In this document: positions 28,510 through 42,274 of the stretch, in pieces | Numbering within the stretch: position 1 is the first letter of the stretch | How the letters are laid out: each line of letters starts with the position of its first letter | DNA from: Euglena gracilis | Taxonomy: Eukaryota > Euglenida > Euglenophyceae > Euglenales | Direction of reading: 5' to 3' | NCBI GenBank assembly: GCA_039621445.1 | Contig: CP154956.1 | Coordinates: 75,306,192-75,370,191, forward strand | DNA length: 64,000 nt | The notes under the pieces: model-generated | The model's input: only the letters and a program-made list of their open reading frames with translations | Told to the model about the DNA's origin: nothing | Databases searched by the model: none | Position numbers and translations under genes: made by a program

Positions 28510-31082
28510 GGCAGCAATATGGTGATTGTGAAACACTGGATTGTCTGGTGGAAGCAGATCAGTGCACTGCCAAGTAAGGCACCGATCTGGCAACTTCAAT
28601 CCCAATGAACGTGAACAACTTCGCTTGCTTGAATCCTCCAAATTCCCAAGTGGCGGTGTTTACAAACAAAACATGTGGCTTTTCCCTGATATGAGGCGCA
28701 AACAGACTTCTGTGACAATGTGGGGGTGGGGGAAGGGGAGTATACCCCAAAGCTTGTTGGCATCCTCAGGCTGCTGGAAACACCTTGAACCCCCACCACA
28801 TCGGGTCAATCTGGCCTGCCCTTTCCCAGATTAATAGCTGGGCGGTTCATCACCCCCTCCCCACTGTGTTTTGGGTCGACATGGCCAAGGACAATAAGCG
28901 GGGGGAGATCCTCAAAAAGGCAATGGAAAAACACAAAAAAGCAAGCTGCGAAAAAAAGCAAGCTGTGTGGATGACGTCTTGGATACATATTTGGGAAAAA
29001 ATCAAACATAATACAAGGAGTGATACCCCAAAAGGAAAAAAAATATACAACTTGCACAATTGAGGGTTGGTTGCCCATGTATTTCATTGTGAAACAATTG
29101 AAATTTATTCAGAAAAAAATCAGAATATGCAACATCGAATTGCTTTGGAATTTAGTAATCCCAGATGTTATGGCAATTTAAAAATATGGACACTACACAA
29201 ATGCAGCATCTTTATTATCCAAAAAAAAAAATGAAAATCGTGCAAAAAGATGCGAATTTTCATTATTTAGATAATGAAAATCTCACAACTTCCATGCCAT
29301 ACGCTTCCCTTTGTGATGAGTCATCAGAGTAAATTCAAATACATTTCAACCAGAACATTTTCTCAAAGCTGCAAAAACCATGTGGATGGATTTGCCTTGG
29401 AACGATCAGGAAAAAATTGGAACACAAAATAAATACATCCCAAGAATAAAATACAATCCACTCAAATTCCTTGCAAAAAAAATGAAGGGGAAAAAACAAA
29501 ACCAAAATTCTTTTCTCTTATCCCAACCCAAAAGATACCCTATTCTGGCACAGAAATAATTGGAGAAAGAACAAAATAACAAAAAAAACTGATGCCAAAA
29601 AAGGAAATTACGGAAATCTAATCAAGTAATGTAGAAGCTCAGCCATTAGCTGACCGTCAAATCTTCGAGCAAATGGTGTGTTGTTCCTGTGCTTCTTGGG
29701 ATCATGCATCTCTTTAAGGACCCCGGCTGGGATTGGGCTAGAAATTTGGGCTGGCTGGCCCCCCTCCCTCCCGGGGGGGGGGGGGGGGGCTGAACCCCCG
29801 CCCCCCCCCCCCCCCCGAGCCAGGCTAGGCCGAAATCGGGCATTTACCTGAAAAAAATGACCTGCAAAACACAATTTTGAAGGAAAATGAGCATCTGACA
29901 ACCCCCCAAAAATGTCCCAAAACACCATTTTTGGCCATTTTTGAACACCTGTTCCAAAAAAAATCGGTGTGAAGCTGGCTGGACCCTCCAAAGGGCGGCT
30001 GGCCGAAGTTGGGCCAAAATCGGGGCTGGCTGCAGCAGCCCCCCCCCCCCTGGGGAGTCTGTAAAACCTCAAAGAGATGTATGCTTGGGATTCTTAACCT
30101 TCTTCTGATGGATATTGAGGTAAAATGCATGCTTGGATGCTCTAATCCGCTTCCATGAAAACCCAAAATTGGGCAATGAGACTCCACAAGGTTGATTTTA
30201 GGTTGCCAGACATTTACTTTGATTTTGCTTCATTTTGAGATAACGGGTTCAAAAAGGCCAACGTTTGATGGGGGCCGCAAAACCTCCAAAACAGCCCGTT
30301 CCGCGTTTTTCTCAATTTGGGGAGAAAGAAATCTCAGATATCTTTCCAGAAATGCATGGAAAATTGACCTCCAAAATGGGTGTACCCCTGGGGACCAATG
30401 TTTCCCAAGCCCCCCCCCCCTGATTGACCCCCCCCTGGTTGCACCATATGTATAATAACAAAACATGCAATTTATATGTTTCTTGAACATGTAACAAAAA
30501 CATGCAATTTATATGTTTCTTGAACTATTTTGGAAAAATCAATTCTCAGGCCAAAAGCACCTCATCGAAAGTTGGGGGGGAGTCGGCTATTCTGACCAAT
30601 TTGGACTCGTTGCTGGCTGCCTCTCTGACTTTTCCCCCACATTTTTTCAGAAAATTCAGAATGCACCCGGTAAGAATTGTTGTGAAGGTTCCGCATGTCT
30701 GAGAAGGACACTCTGGGCGCTAAATGCTAGAACACAAAACATTTGGAAAACGCCAGGGGGGAATCTCTTCATTAATTAATGCACGTTGAACCATATCCAA
30801 CGTTCTTCTTCCTTATCATTCCTCAACATGGGACCCTGCCCTCCCAAAGGGAGCAGGTGATGCCTGCTCTAGCTTGTTGGAAATTCTGGTGACATGCAAC
30901 AATAGAGTTTCAAAAATCAACAAAACGAAAGGTATCCAGTTTGAAATATATTTTGCAGACACCATAATAATGACTTTGGCTTTCATCATTCAGGACAGCA
31001 GATTATAATTCTGGCAAGAGCAGGGGAATCTCAGCTTTTCAGAGTCATTGTGTTTTCGTGATTTTGTGGACAAGATTTTTGA
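28510..31082. other. AT-rich intergenic DNA with GCTGGCTGG repeats
   Basis: Two GCTGGCTGG-type repeat blocks with C/G runs (29,725-29,830 and 29,985-30,060) and a short duplicated ATGCAATTTATATGTTTCTTGAAC at about 30,467-30,523. A short open segment at 28,520-28,577 ends in AAG-GTAAGG like a conventional donor site, but no gene can be built around it. Confidence 0.5.
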
Positions 31083-34000
31083 TAAACCCTCCCCCCAAAT
31101 AATACCCCCCCCCCAAATAATACCCCCCCCCCCGCTCGGGGTCCGACTTCAGATACCGAGTTAATACCCCCCCCCCCCCCGTTTCGGGCCAACGACCCGG
31201 ATTTTGACCTGAAAATGGAGGTAAAAATCACAATCTCTGACAACAAATTACGAAAAAAAAATTCTGGATCATCTGGCCTCCAAAAATGCTAAATAAATAA
31301 AGAATAATAAATTTCATGAGAAAACACAAAGAATGACCCCAAAGGGGGGTTTTGGGTGCTATTTTGGGTCCTTCGGGACTTCGAAAAATTTCGAAAATCT
31401 TGGGGTGCCAAATAATCCCCCCTCGGGCCCGCACTTCGGCGAAAAAAAAATAATACCCCGGGGGATCATTTGGGGGGGGGGTTCCCAATTTTTGCTGTGA
31501 TGAGTGGTCGGCCCACAAATACGCAAACAAAAGCAGTGGGCGACACATGTGGCAAAACATCCAAGCCTGTGAAGGTCGGCCACAAGAGCCAAGACCATGC
31601 CATTGCTTGCCGACACCAGGGGCTGCGGTACCTGCCCTAAACCAGCGATCAAACACTTCCTCAAAAAAAAACTTCCAGCCTGACGTGCAAAGTAAGACCG
31701 TGTGAGCCACCTTCAGCCATTCCTCCCGACAACCTTTTCCCCTCCACAACCAGACCCATAACCTTCACCTTTAAAGATTTTTTGGCAATGAGTGAAAAAT
31801 GTCTCAAAAAAGCCAAATTTAGGGCAAAACGGGTAAGAATGCAAATGAACATCAAAATATCAAAATATCACCCATTTTGGGGTTTCGAAAATGGGGGTTC
31901 CCAAAATCGGCACAAAATCAGTTTTTTGGGACATTTTGGGGTGGTTGACATCTGGACATGTCCAAAAACTGCCAGAATTGCCAAAAATTGCCCCGAAAAT
32001 GGTCGACTTTGGGCCGGGTTTGGGCACTTCCCAAAAGGGGTTGGTTCGGTCATTGAGATGGAACCCCCCTTGTAGTTCATTTCATACAATTTTTCACCGA
32101 CCCCAGGGGGGGGGGGTCACTCCACTTTGCGAACAGTCAGTCACTTTTTTCAGGAAACCAGTCAGTCACTACCCCCCAGGAGGGGGGGGGGGGTCGGCCA
32201 CTCAGGAAACCGGCCACATCCCAGTGAATTCAGGCCATTTTAGGCCAAAAAAAATTCCCCGGCGCCTTTGGCGCCAGGGTCACTCAAGCCACTTTTGCCA
32301 ACCCCTGGCCGACCCCCCCCCCCCGGGGGGAGGGGGTTTGGACCCAAAACCAGTCAGTCACTCTGAAAGAACCAGTCAGTCATCCCTCGGGGGTCGGCCA
32401 GTGCTGAAGCAACTGTCTGGTTCAGTTCCTGAAGTGAACAGGGGGGGGCCAGCCCCCCCCCCCAGTGTCCAAGTCCCTTGAGTATTGTCCGTTTTAAGGC
32501 GGTCCGAATCCAAAACTGTGCTGTTTTGGCCAGCTTTGACTTAGCCGTTTTGGGCCATATTGGGACCAAACAATTGTCAGCTCCAAATCAAAGGAAATCA
32601 CTGGGGACCTGAAAGAAAACCCTCTCGGGGGCCTTGCATCAACCTGTTTAGGCCTCGAGGGCGAGCTTGCGTGCTTGGCCGCAAATGCAATCCATTTTGT
32701 TCGTTTTTTTGGGTTCCAAAAAGCAAAATTGTCAAAACGTCTGGCCAATCCCTGAAAAGGCCATATGTGATACTATTTTGATTCCCCTGAAACCGAAAGC
32801 CGGACTGGGCCGCTGGGCCATGATGCCCCAGCACCATATCTCTCAAACTGCGGCTGCTCCATGCCGGCTCAGCTCTACACAAAACCTTGTAATTTTGGGT
32901 GTCTTTGGGGGGGGGTGTTGTCCTACCCCTTGTGAACACCATTTGGGTTAAGAAAATGAATATTCTCAAAATGACTCAAAATGACTTGGTATCGAAGCAA
33001 AATGTGGCCAGACATGCACCATCCTCTCCCCCCGATCTTGTCCCTACCCCGGCTAACGCCAGCCCGGGTGTGGGGCAAGATTGGAGTGAACAAATTTCCT
33101 GAAGCGGACCCTTTGCCCAGACCCTGGGCCACGATGGGGCAGGATCGGGAGGGGGGGAATGGTACCCAATGTCTTATCTGTCTATCAAGGTCTTGAGGTC
33201 TTGGCCCTTATTATGTGCCACCGCAAACCCCTTTGGTGCCTGCACAGCTTACCGTGCTATGGGCTTTTTTTTTCTCCCAGCCCACAGCACTTTGGCATTT
33301 TGGGCAGAGAACTAAACCAGTCAGCCACGCACCAGTCCAAAAACACACCAAGCAGTATGGCGTGGCCAAGGCACACTGGTACAAACACAAAATCAGCATC
33401 TTCATAAGAAGTCACCCGCAAGGGGGATGACTTCATTTGCACAACCCACCAATAAAAGAGGCTGAACCACAGGCCCTTTCATTCCAACCCTTGAAAGAAG
33501 AACACCATTCCATCACATGCGAACTCAGAAAATATGTTATCACTGCCCACCCCCAGTTGAACAAATTTCAATTACAGTTTGAAGGAGGGTTGGGGGGGGG
33601 GGTTCAGGGGGGAAGCTGTTTTTTTGGGGGGGAGGGGGAAGTCAAACTATGAATCACAAACATCCTCAAAAGAAAAAAATAACACTTCCCTCAAATTAGG
33701 TACCCTCACCCCCCCTCAAAGTGTCCCCCCCAAATTCTTTGGCAATTTGGTTACCCCCCTCAAAGCTTTTTTTTTGGCACCAAAGGCGCCGAAGGCTCGA
33801 ATTTGACCCCCCCTTAAAGCATCCCCCCCCCCCCCCGCCCAGAGTGGCTGTTTTGGGAGGGTGGACCCCCCTCGGCAATAACACCCCAAAGGCCCGAAGG
33901 ACCCAAAATAGCACCCAAACCCCCCTTTGGGGTCATTTTTTGTTCTCATCACGTTCTCATGAAATTTAGCCCAGAAAAATCGATTTTTTTTCGTAATTTG

Positions 34001-34155
34001 TTGTCAGAGATTGAGGATCTTACCTGCATTTTCAGGTCAAAAGCCGGGTCGTTGGCCCGAGATTGGGGGGGGGGGGGTATTAACTCGGTCGCTGAAGTCG
34101 GACCCCAAGGGGGGGGGTATTTGGGGGGGGGGTATTATTTGGGGGAAGGTTTAAC
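31083..34155. repeat. Large inverted repeat, about 270-bp arms
   Basis: The left arm (about 31,083-31,375) and right arm (about 33,890-34,155) are inverted copies. Shared text includes AATAATACCCCCCC, GTCCGACTTCAG, ACCGAGTTAATACCCC, GGCCAACGACCCGG, TCTCTGACAACAAATTACG and CAAAGGGGGGTTTGGGTG-like runs. About 2.5 kb lies between them, including the AACCAGTCAGTC repeat at 32.1-32.4 kb. This may be a foldback element or two inverted insertions of one repeat. No transposase ORF is seen inside. Confidence 0.75.
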
Positions 34156-34387
34156 TCAAGTATCCACATATAAAGGAAGGATTACAACAATTTAAGCACA
34201 TAATATTCATGTTATAAACCTAGATGTGCCATGTCCCCATAGAAGACCCCCCTCTTGGGAACCAAAATCCCGCGGGGAGGGGAGTCTTTTGGGGGGCATG
34301 GTTAAGCCATAATTACTGCCAAATTAGACGTTGGCAACAGGGAAGAATGCCCCAAATCAGGTCACCTTCAATGTGGGGGTGGTGCGG

Positions 34388-34433
34388 GTCACGGGGGGGT
34401 CACGGGGGGGGTCACGGGGGGGGGTCACGGGGG
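34388..34433. repeat. (GTCACGGGGGGG)n minisatellite
   Basis: Four to five units of GTCAC followed by seven or more G. The same repeat occurs at 35,484-35,528. The G runs could form G-quadruplexes. Confidence 0.9.
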
Positions 34434-37400
34434 AAGTATGCCACTTTGGAGGTGGTCGGGAGGCAGCATCCATGTTGTTGCATCCCATCACGCGAAGGGC
34501 GGCATGCATCCCAAAATCGGTGATTTTTGGGCCCAAAAAGAAATCATTTTTGGCCATTTTTGGGCCATTTTTGAACAAAAAATGCCTTTTGGTTTAAAAG
34601 TGGTCATTTTTGGGTGATGTTTATGTCCAAAATTGGTCATTTTTTTCATTTTTTTCATTTTTTTGAAAAGGAATTTTTCAGGATTTTCTTGACCGTAACA
34701 TTTTTGGGATGCATTTTGGGCCATTTTTTGAAAAAATGGCGCTGTTTCTGAAGGGGGAAAAAATAGCCAAAAAATTCTGTTTTTGTTGCAGAAATGCAGC
34801 AATTTCTGGCACTTTTTTCATTTTAGGGGACAAGATTTTTAAAAAGGGGTTTGGTTGTCCAAATGGAAGGTGGGGTGAGGACAATTATTTTCTGTTTTTG
34901 GGGTTTTTTCTTCCACAAAAATTTCATGTTTCTCCCCCTTTTTGCTATGAAATTCTTTCCTACTTGCGCAATCTCTCTTTTGCCAATGTTTTGGGTCAAA
35001 TTGGCCCCGAGCGAGAAATTGGTGATGGACTTTTTGGTGGTCGCTAGCGACTAGTCGCTCCGACCACCAATTTTAAGTCCACCCCCCTTCGAAAAAGTTT
35101 TTAAGCGCCCCCCCTCGAAAAAAAATTCATTCCAATTTGGAGGAAAATTACTCAAAACCCACCCAAATGCCTTCCAAGCGCGACTTTTTTGAGGCCCAAA
35201 AATGACCAAAAATGACCATTTTCAGACAAAAAATGGCAAATTTGGGGGCCGCGCGAGAAGCGCCATTGTTTGGGTCGAAAATTTTTTCACCTCAAATCTT
35301 GGCATTTCTTTCCATTTTTAGACCATGTCAAAGCAAATTTTCGATGGTTTGAACAAGAAAATTGATGAAAAGCGACCAAAAACGCCTCCTACATCAAAAA
35401 GCAGGCTGAAATGATGAATGAAAAGAAAGGCTGAAGTGATGAAGGTTGATGCATTGTATGAAAATCGAAGGCTCGATTCTCGGGTCACGGGCGGGTCACG
35501 GGGGGGGTCACGGGGGGGGTCACGGGGGTAGCACCCCCTGTAAAAAAAAAAAACTTTTGCAGGGGATGAGAGGTGCAGCAATCTGGATGGAAACAATTCA
35601 TCAGACTTGGGAAAAAAGCTGTGGTTGTGGCCACTGCTCTTCCCAATACATTTCATTGCTTTCCAATGGCTCGCCTCGGCCAAGACATTTGCAGAGTTCT
35701 CCCAATAATGAAGCATGCACAAATCAAAAGCAAACAAAAACAAATTTTTGTAGAAGACATAGCTTTGTACAACCTGGAGCAAATCAAAATGAGCATACAG
35801 CATTCACACCTGAACCCCGTTTTTTTTTTTTTTGGCGGTGTGCTTTGGGAAAACCAATGATAAAAATGATATACGCGAATTGACACCCTCAATTTGGGAG
35901 ACAAACTGGTCCGGCACTCAAACCAATTGGGGGATAATCGTGGTCACTCACAAGTTTTGGAGGTAGTTGCGGAATAAACCAACGAACGACGGTGCTTGAA
36001 GAATGGACTGTGCATGTTGGTAAAAAAAGGAATAACGCAAATAAGCTGCACATCCATGCACGTCCATCACTAAACAAAACAGAAGCAAAATCCTTCCCGT
36101 GCAAAAAAAAAGTGCAAAAAAACCACAAAAAATGCAAGTTGCATGGAAATTCCTTCAGGAGCTGTTCAGGGTAGTCACACTTTTCTGTTGGAGAGGACTT
36201 ACAGAAAATTAAACTTACCATAAAATGCAACACCAAAGGGGAACGTGGTGCAAACTTGCAAAGGGGAGTAGGCCTCCAAAACCGCCCTCCCCCTTTTGTC
36301 TGGTTGAGTCCAGAGCTCGACAGGCCCCTTGTGCCTGGCCAGTCCAGACCCTGGACCCCCCCCCCTCGAACTCGACCGGTCCGATCGAGTTCGCAACTCG
36401 ACAGGGGGGTCCCGCCGGACCCCCCCCCTTTGCCTGGGCTCCAAAGTGATGTGGTTGGGGCACCTATTGCATCCATTATATATCATATCTACATCATTAT
36501 ATATCATATCACATCTACCATGCCAAGGGTGACGGGAACAGGACAGTGTTGGGGCACTTTTGAACCAAAAAAGGCTTCATTTTTGGCATTTTAGGTGGCC
36601 TTTTGGGTCTAACTTGTTGAGCCCATGGCCGATGGGAACAGTGGGGGGGAGCTAATCCTCCCCCTTGTGGTTCCCCCCCTATTGTTCCCATGAACCCAAA
36701 AGGGGGGAACAGTAGGGGGGGGGGCATGGTATGGCAAATGTGAAATTGGTCCAAAATGTGAAGTATCCCCCCCCCCAAAAACGAGCCGACCCAATTTTTG
36801 GGTAAGCTGACACTGTTTGCTAGTTGTCTCTTCCGATCGTTCGGGTGCCAAATTGCCCCTCGATCGACAGACCTTTTCATCGGAGGGGGTCGGCACGCGG
36901 TGGCGAGCTCGCCAGCTAGGGTCCCTGGAATGGGGGGGGGAGGGGTGTCCGCGGGGGTCCGTGGCGGGCGAAAAAAATTTGCAACATTTTTGACCCGGTG
37001 GGCAAATTTTCGAAAATCACTGCATTTGCGACAAAATTTCCCTCCCAAATAATATTTTTTTTTGATTAGGGTGAATTTGGGGATTGAAAAACAACATCGA
37101 TTTTAAAAGATGCTTTTTTGTGGTCTTTTCCCGTGCTTTTCTCATTTTTGTACTTTTTGTGGTTTTTTTTTGGCGCTTTTGGTGATGTGCATGCAGGGTG
37201 TTTTGTGCCCAAAAACTGTTGTTTATGAAACTGGCTCAAAATGGCCTTGTGTATTTGTCTAACGTGTAAGAAAACATACCAAATTGAAAAAATACAGAAA
37301 TCCTTTGTCCACAAATTGAGGACAAAAGTGTGTGCAAATTCCCATTTTGATCTGAAAAAAAATAGGTGGGCCTAACTGTTTTGGAGAACAGATTTGGGGA

Positions 37401-39688
37401 TGTAAATGCCAAAACCTTTGGGACAGGGAAAACCAAGAAAACTAGATTTGGAATGTAAATGCAAGACCTATGTAATGTTAAACCTATGTAATGGAATGCA
37501 AAACAAAAAACAGGGAAGATAGGAGGAAAAGATAAAGATAGGAAGACAGATAGATCCAAAAGATAGGAGGACACAAACAGTGTGTGGTGAAATGTTCAAA
37601 AGTATGTTACAACACAAACGTTCTGCACAACTCCTCTCTGCAGCCGGCTTGTTGTCCAAATCTGGGCCGCAGATGAATGCAAAAACCAATTCTCCAACAA
37701 GATCTGGACTGCTGTGGCTTCGTCTTGACAGAACTTGACTTGACTGTTAAACTTGATCTTGAACTGAAATGAAAGTTCATTTCACCTCAAACCACTTGTG
37801 AGAAGAGTCAGTGCAAAGCGAAATCAAGTGAAACAAAACCTCACAACAAACAAAATCCAACAAAGTCGTGCTCTTGTAATATTTTGTGCTTGTGGTCTTG
37901 CAGCTTGTGACGGACTGATTGAGACTTCACAGATGCTAATTAGGCATTTCCATCGTTGTGATTCGCGATGTGATTCCGACAGTAATAAACAGGTTTTTTT
38001 TTGCATTTCCACAAAAAAAAAGTGAAAACTGGTTTCCAACAAGAAAAATCAACATCCCTGCGCACTAACGTCAAGCATGCTCGGTCCTTGCAACAGAGAG
38101 CCAACTTTTCTTTGGAAAAAATAAATCATTGGCTATTGTTCAGCGTGACATGCCAAGGGGGGCAGGAGATTGGAGTACCCATTTTGCTGTGCCAAGGGGC
38201 CCAGCCCCGAGGGTGTGGGGATGTGCCAAACCTCCACCTGGGGGCACAGGGTAACATGTGCTGTGAATTGCATTTTGGATGTGACTGCACACGGGGGCCC
38301 TGTGACCCCTCATGACCTGAACCATCCCTTTCTGGACTCGAATTTGGGGAAATGCGTTCAAATATGGAGAAATGGGAAATTTTTGACATGTGTCATGAGA
38401 TCATATGTGAAATTTGTGGTATCACATTTTCTTCAATTCCAATGAATGGGGTTCAAACTCCATTTGCCAAAATCTGGCCTTTTTTTTAGACCCAAAAGGC
38501 CTGCAAATTCCTTATTTCATATTTTAAAAAAAAATTTATTTAAAAAAAGGCAATAAAATGGCAGAGTCTTATATTTTCAAAGAATCGGTGCATTTTGGCA
38601 AGTAAATGGCAGATGAATTTTCCTTTTTGCATCCATGCAAAATGGAAGTCATGGATTTTTTGCATCCATACAAAAAATGCAAAGGTGTGCATATGCGCAT
38701 TTTTGGGGGCAACATTTTGGTGCCACATCTTTGGTCCAGTTTGGTGAGTAATGGCATGAAGCCGGGACCCCGAACCCCCGACCCCCTAACCAGGTTTTGA
38801 ATAACGTTGAGCTCTTACTGGGACATGCACGTAGTGGACGGCCAAAAAAACCTGGCATTGCAAGTTTCAGATCACTTATGATGATGCGCCAGGGGGGTAA
38901 AAAAAACGCTCATTTTCGACTCAAAAAAGCCCCCCCCCCCCCCGAGCGGCGCGCCCAGACCCCAGGGGATGTCATGAGCATGTAGGAACTCATTTGCACT
39001 TTCACGACAGAATGTCGTTCCCCTGTGTTGTTCAGGAAACAGTCACCTGCCAAAAGTAATGTCTTCCCACCAGATTGCTGAACTGGGGGAGGTCTTCATC
39101 GATTTTTTGGGGGGGAATTGGCTCTGGCAAGTGGGGGGGGGGGCTGGGAAACAACGTCACCTGCCGGTGCTGCTTGGTTTTCTTTTGCACCTCAGCACAC
39201 TGGCACAAAAGAGATGCAGCTTCCTGACTGGCGCGTGGGGACTCTCGAGATGCATCAAGAAGTTGCCCTACCATGCCCCCCCCCTCTTATGGTTCCCCCC
39301 CCTTACGGTTCCCATTGGGGGGACGGGAACAGTACGGTGTCAGGGCACTTTTGCAAAGGATCCTTGGAACAAAGAGAGAAAAGGGGATTTTGGGGGGGGG
39401 GGCTGGTTCCAATCAGGGTTGTTCGAGTAATCGAAAGTTGATAAATCCGTCGAGACCCCCCAATTAATCGTTCGTTCGTCCGGTGATCGATTAATCGATT
39501 CTCAATCCTCAGTCAATCAATGCTGCACATCATATTCTCATTGGCAGAGCTTTTTCAACAGCATGACATCGTGGGTGTGGTCCCATTTTACCCGCACTGG
39601 AAACCAAGCGGAGTGCATGGTGCCTGATGCAAATGGCAAAGAATGCGGTGAAGTCCTCAACACAAAGGGGTCGACTACTTCTCTAGCA
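34434..39688. other. AT-rich intergenic DNA, no supported gene
   Basis: Long A/T-rich stretches with many CCATTTTTTGG-type words, the second GTCACGGGG repeat at 35,484-35,528, and C/G-run blocks at 36,340-36,430 and 36,640-36,780. The last block and 39,270-39,340 share CCATGCCCCCCC, GGTTCCCCCCC and GGGAACAG, probably as copies of one C-rich element family. A truncated hAT-like end (CAGGGTTGTTCGAGTAATCG) lies at about 39,414. Confidence 0.45.
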
Positions 39689-39932
39689 TACCACCTCCCC
39701 CCCCCCTAATTGACCGTGGGACCTCTCCACGGGACCCCCCTTTTGGTCAATTAGGGGGGGGGGTTCAATTAGGGGGGGGGTTGGTCAATTAGGGGGGGGG
39801 GTACCGCCAATTAGGGGGTGCTTCGGCACGGAATCCCCCCGGGCAGTCAATTAGGGGGGGGGGGTTGAAAAAAATTTCCCCGGGGCGTTTGGTCAATTAG
39901 GGGGGGGTCAATTAGGGGGGGGGAGGTGGCAC
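39689..39932. mobile_element. C-rich TIR element, about 244 bp
   Basis: Begins TACCACCTCCCCCC with TAATTGACC inside and ends GGTCAATTAGGGGG with GGAGGTGGCA, forming an inverted repeat. The interior repeats CAATTAGGGGGGG several times. There is no ORF. Confidence 0.65.
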
Positions 39933-42269
39933 CATCTGACAGAGCGTCACCTTTTGGCGAAGGGTGCATCGGCGCAAAAAAGTCATGAGTCAAGCTAAAA
40001 GGTCATGAGTACCAGCCTGATAGCGTTGAAGGAGGATGTAGAGGTACTTCTTTGAAAATAACCTCATGTGTTTTCGCTGAAACGTAACCAAGTCACGTAA
40101 CCAAAGAACCCCCTCTAAAGCAAGTTTTAAGCCCCCCCCTCCAATTTTTTTTCATTCAAATATGAAGGAAAATGACTCAAAACCCACCCAAATGCCTTCC
40201 GACCACCATTTGTAGGTTAATTTGCACTATGTGCAAGGCAAGGATGGCCGAGGGCGGCCGCGGGGACGGCGCGCGTCCTATTTTCGGGTCCAAAATTTTT
40301 TGGCCATTTCCAGGCCATTTTTTATTAAAAAAAATGCTTTTTCTTGGGCATGCTAGGCACAGTGGTGGGGGGGGGCGAGGGCCGCGCGGGGGCCGCGCGT
40401 GGGGGGGGGGGCAGGGGGTCCCGGACCTCCTGCCGGGGAGCACGACCCGCGCGGCCGCTCGCCCCCCCCCCCGGGGGGGCTGCTGCCGTCGGACCCCCCC
40501 CCCGCCCAAATTAACAAAATCCCCTTGTGTGTGCAAGGCAAGATGGCCGAGTTACGCTCCCTAATGAACACAGTCGGCCTTCGGCCTCCTCTGGAGGGAG
40601 GGGCGCTATGGCCATGGTTTCACAGAACAGGCGCAAAGAGAAGATATTACCCAAAATTGTTTGTAAATAGATCCCCAAATGGAGTTTTGGAAGGCATTTG
40701 GCTGGGTTTTGAGTCGGGGGGGGGGGTGTCCAACCTCTGGATGGAAAAAAGGCTGGCTGGAAACGAGCTGCTGGCTCCGGCTCTGTGCGGATGATTGGTT
40801 ATGATGATCCCGGAGGTTGGGCCGACCATGGCTATGGCTTATCGACCATTGGAGGTCAGGCCGGCCAGGTCAGCCCGACCCGCATTTCCCCCCAATTTTT
40901 TTTGAAAAATAAGCCCCCCGCCCGAAATTTTGTTTCGGTAAATTTGACTCAAAATGCATGGAAAATCATGGAAATAACCTTGAAACTGTCAAAAAACGTC
41001 CCATATACAAAAAAAAAGGAAAAAGGATTGCCAGAACGCGCACCCTAATGAACTTAGTCGGCCTACGGCCTCCTCTGGGGGGGATTGCCGCCCCCCCCCC
41101 CCTCCCGGAAGCCCCAGCCCAAAATAACAAATTCGCCTTGTGTGTGCAATTGAGGGCGAGGAAACTGTGAGAAAGAAAGATGCAGGGATAGGTGAGTTGG
41201 ACATCCGGTTGGCTGATTTCACGCGATTTCAGCCAGCAGCCCACCCCCCCCCCCCCGGGTGGAGGTGGGCTGCTGGCTGGCCCCGATTTTGGCTGCTGGC
41301 TGGATTTGAGCTGACTGGCTGTCCCCTCCAGCTTATGAAATACGTGAGTCATGAAACCCGCAAATGGATTATACACAGCGATTTATTTCCGCAGTTCCAA
41401 ATCGGATTTGCAACGCCGAAAACCTGGGGCTTCTGCGGAAGTTGTTTTCGTTAATAAATGCACCGGAGGAAGGAAATGCTCAAATCCAGTAGGCATTGCT
41501 CAAATCTAGTGGCGGCACCTGCCGACACCCTCCAGAGGCTCTCACTCTCCCTACTCAAACTAAATTTAAACCCCATTTCACCGCAAACCGTGCAAACGAC
41601 AACACACACGCCAAGGAAGGCAGCACAAGAACCGCCCGAGACAAACACGCCAACGCAGGCAACAAGAGCCACACACCCCTCCCCCCAAGCACTATATATT
41701 GAAGGTGAGCCTCGCTCATTTTCCACTCGCAGCACTAACGACACAAACACGCCAAAGAAGGCAACACCAGAACACACACCCCCCCTGGCACTTTATATAT
41801 TGAAGATGAGCCTCGCTCATTTTCCACTAAACTCTCACCCAGTCACCGAACACATCTTTGTAAACCCCTCAGTATAGCTACCGCGCGCACAGGGAGTCAT
41901 GAGGAGGTTCTCCTTGTGGCGAGGGCCAAAAGAGACGTTTCCCTGGGCCCGGGGCACGGTCTGGGTGAAGCTTTGCTACCCACCGTGATTAGCTTTAAAA
42001 AATGTTCACGTGGCGGCACAGGAAGTCACAAGGGGGTTCCTCTGGTGGCGAGGGCCGCTTGGGTCCATTTGGAGGCCTCCAAATCCACCGACCAATAGCA
42101 CTGCCGTTTCGTGGGGGATACCAACCCCCCCCCCCCTATTTGGCCGCCCTCCGGGCGGCCCGGACCCCCCTTCTGGCCAATTGGGGGGGGGACAATTAGG
42201 GGTGGGGTTACCCCTAACCCCCCCCCCTAATTGGCCACCCGGACCCCGTCCTTTACAGTCGCGAACCCC
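39933..42269. other. Intergenic DNA with CTTGTGTGTGCAA repeats
   Basis: Contains two related blocks, 40,520-40,605 and 41,035-41,155. They share CCTTGTGTGTGCAA and a CCTAATGAAC-CAGTCGGCC-like segment, next to GCTGGCTGG repeats. A pair of AGGTGAGCCTCGCTCATTTT-like copies lies at 41,702 and 41,803. Two TCACGTGGCGGC/CATGAGG-type copies lie near 41,895 and 42,010. No gene is supported. Confidence 0.45.
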
Positions 42270-42274
42270 GTAAA

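Noticed and set aside
27748-28517. Plus and minus ORFs over the 339-bp duplication
   Set aside because: Equal open frames on both strands and no family match; identical copies simply double the same chance ORF.
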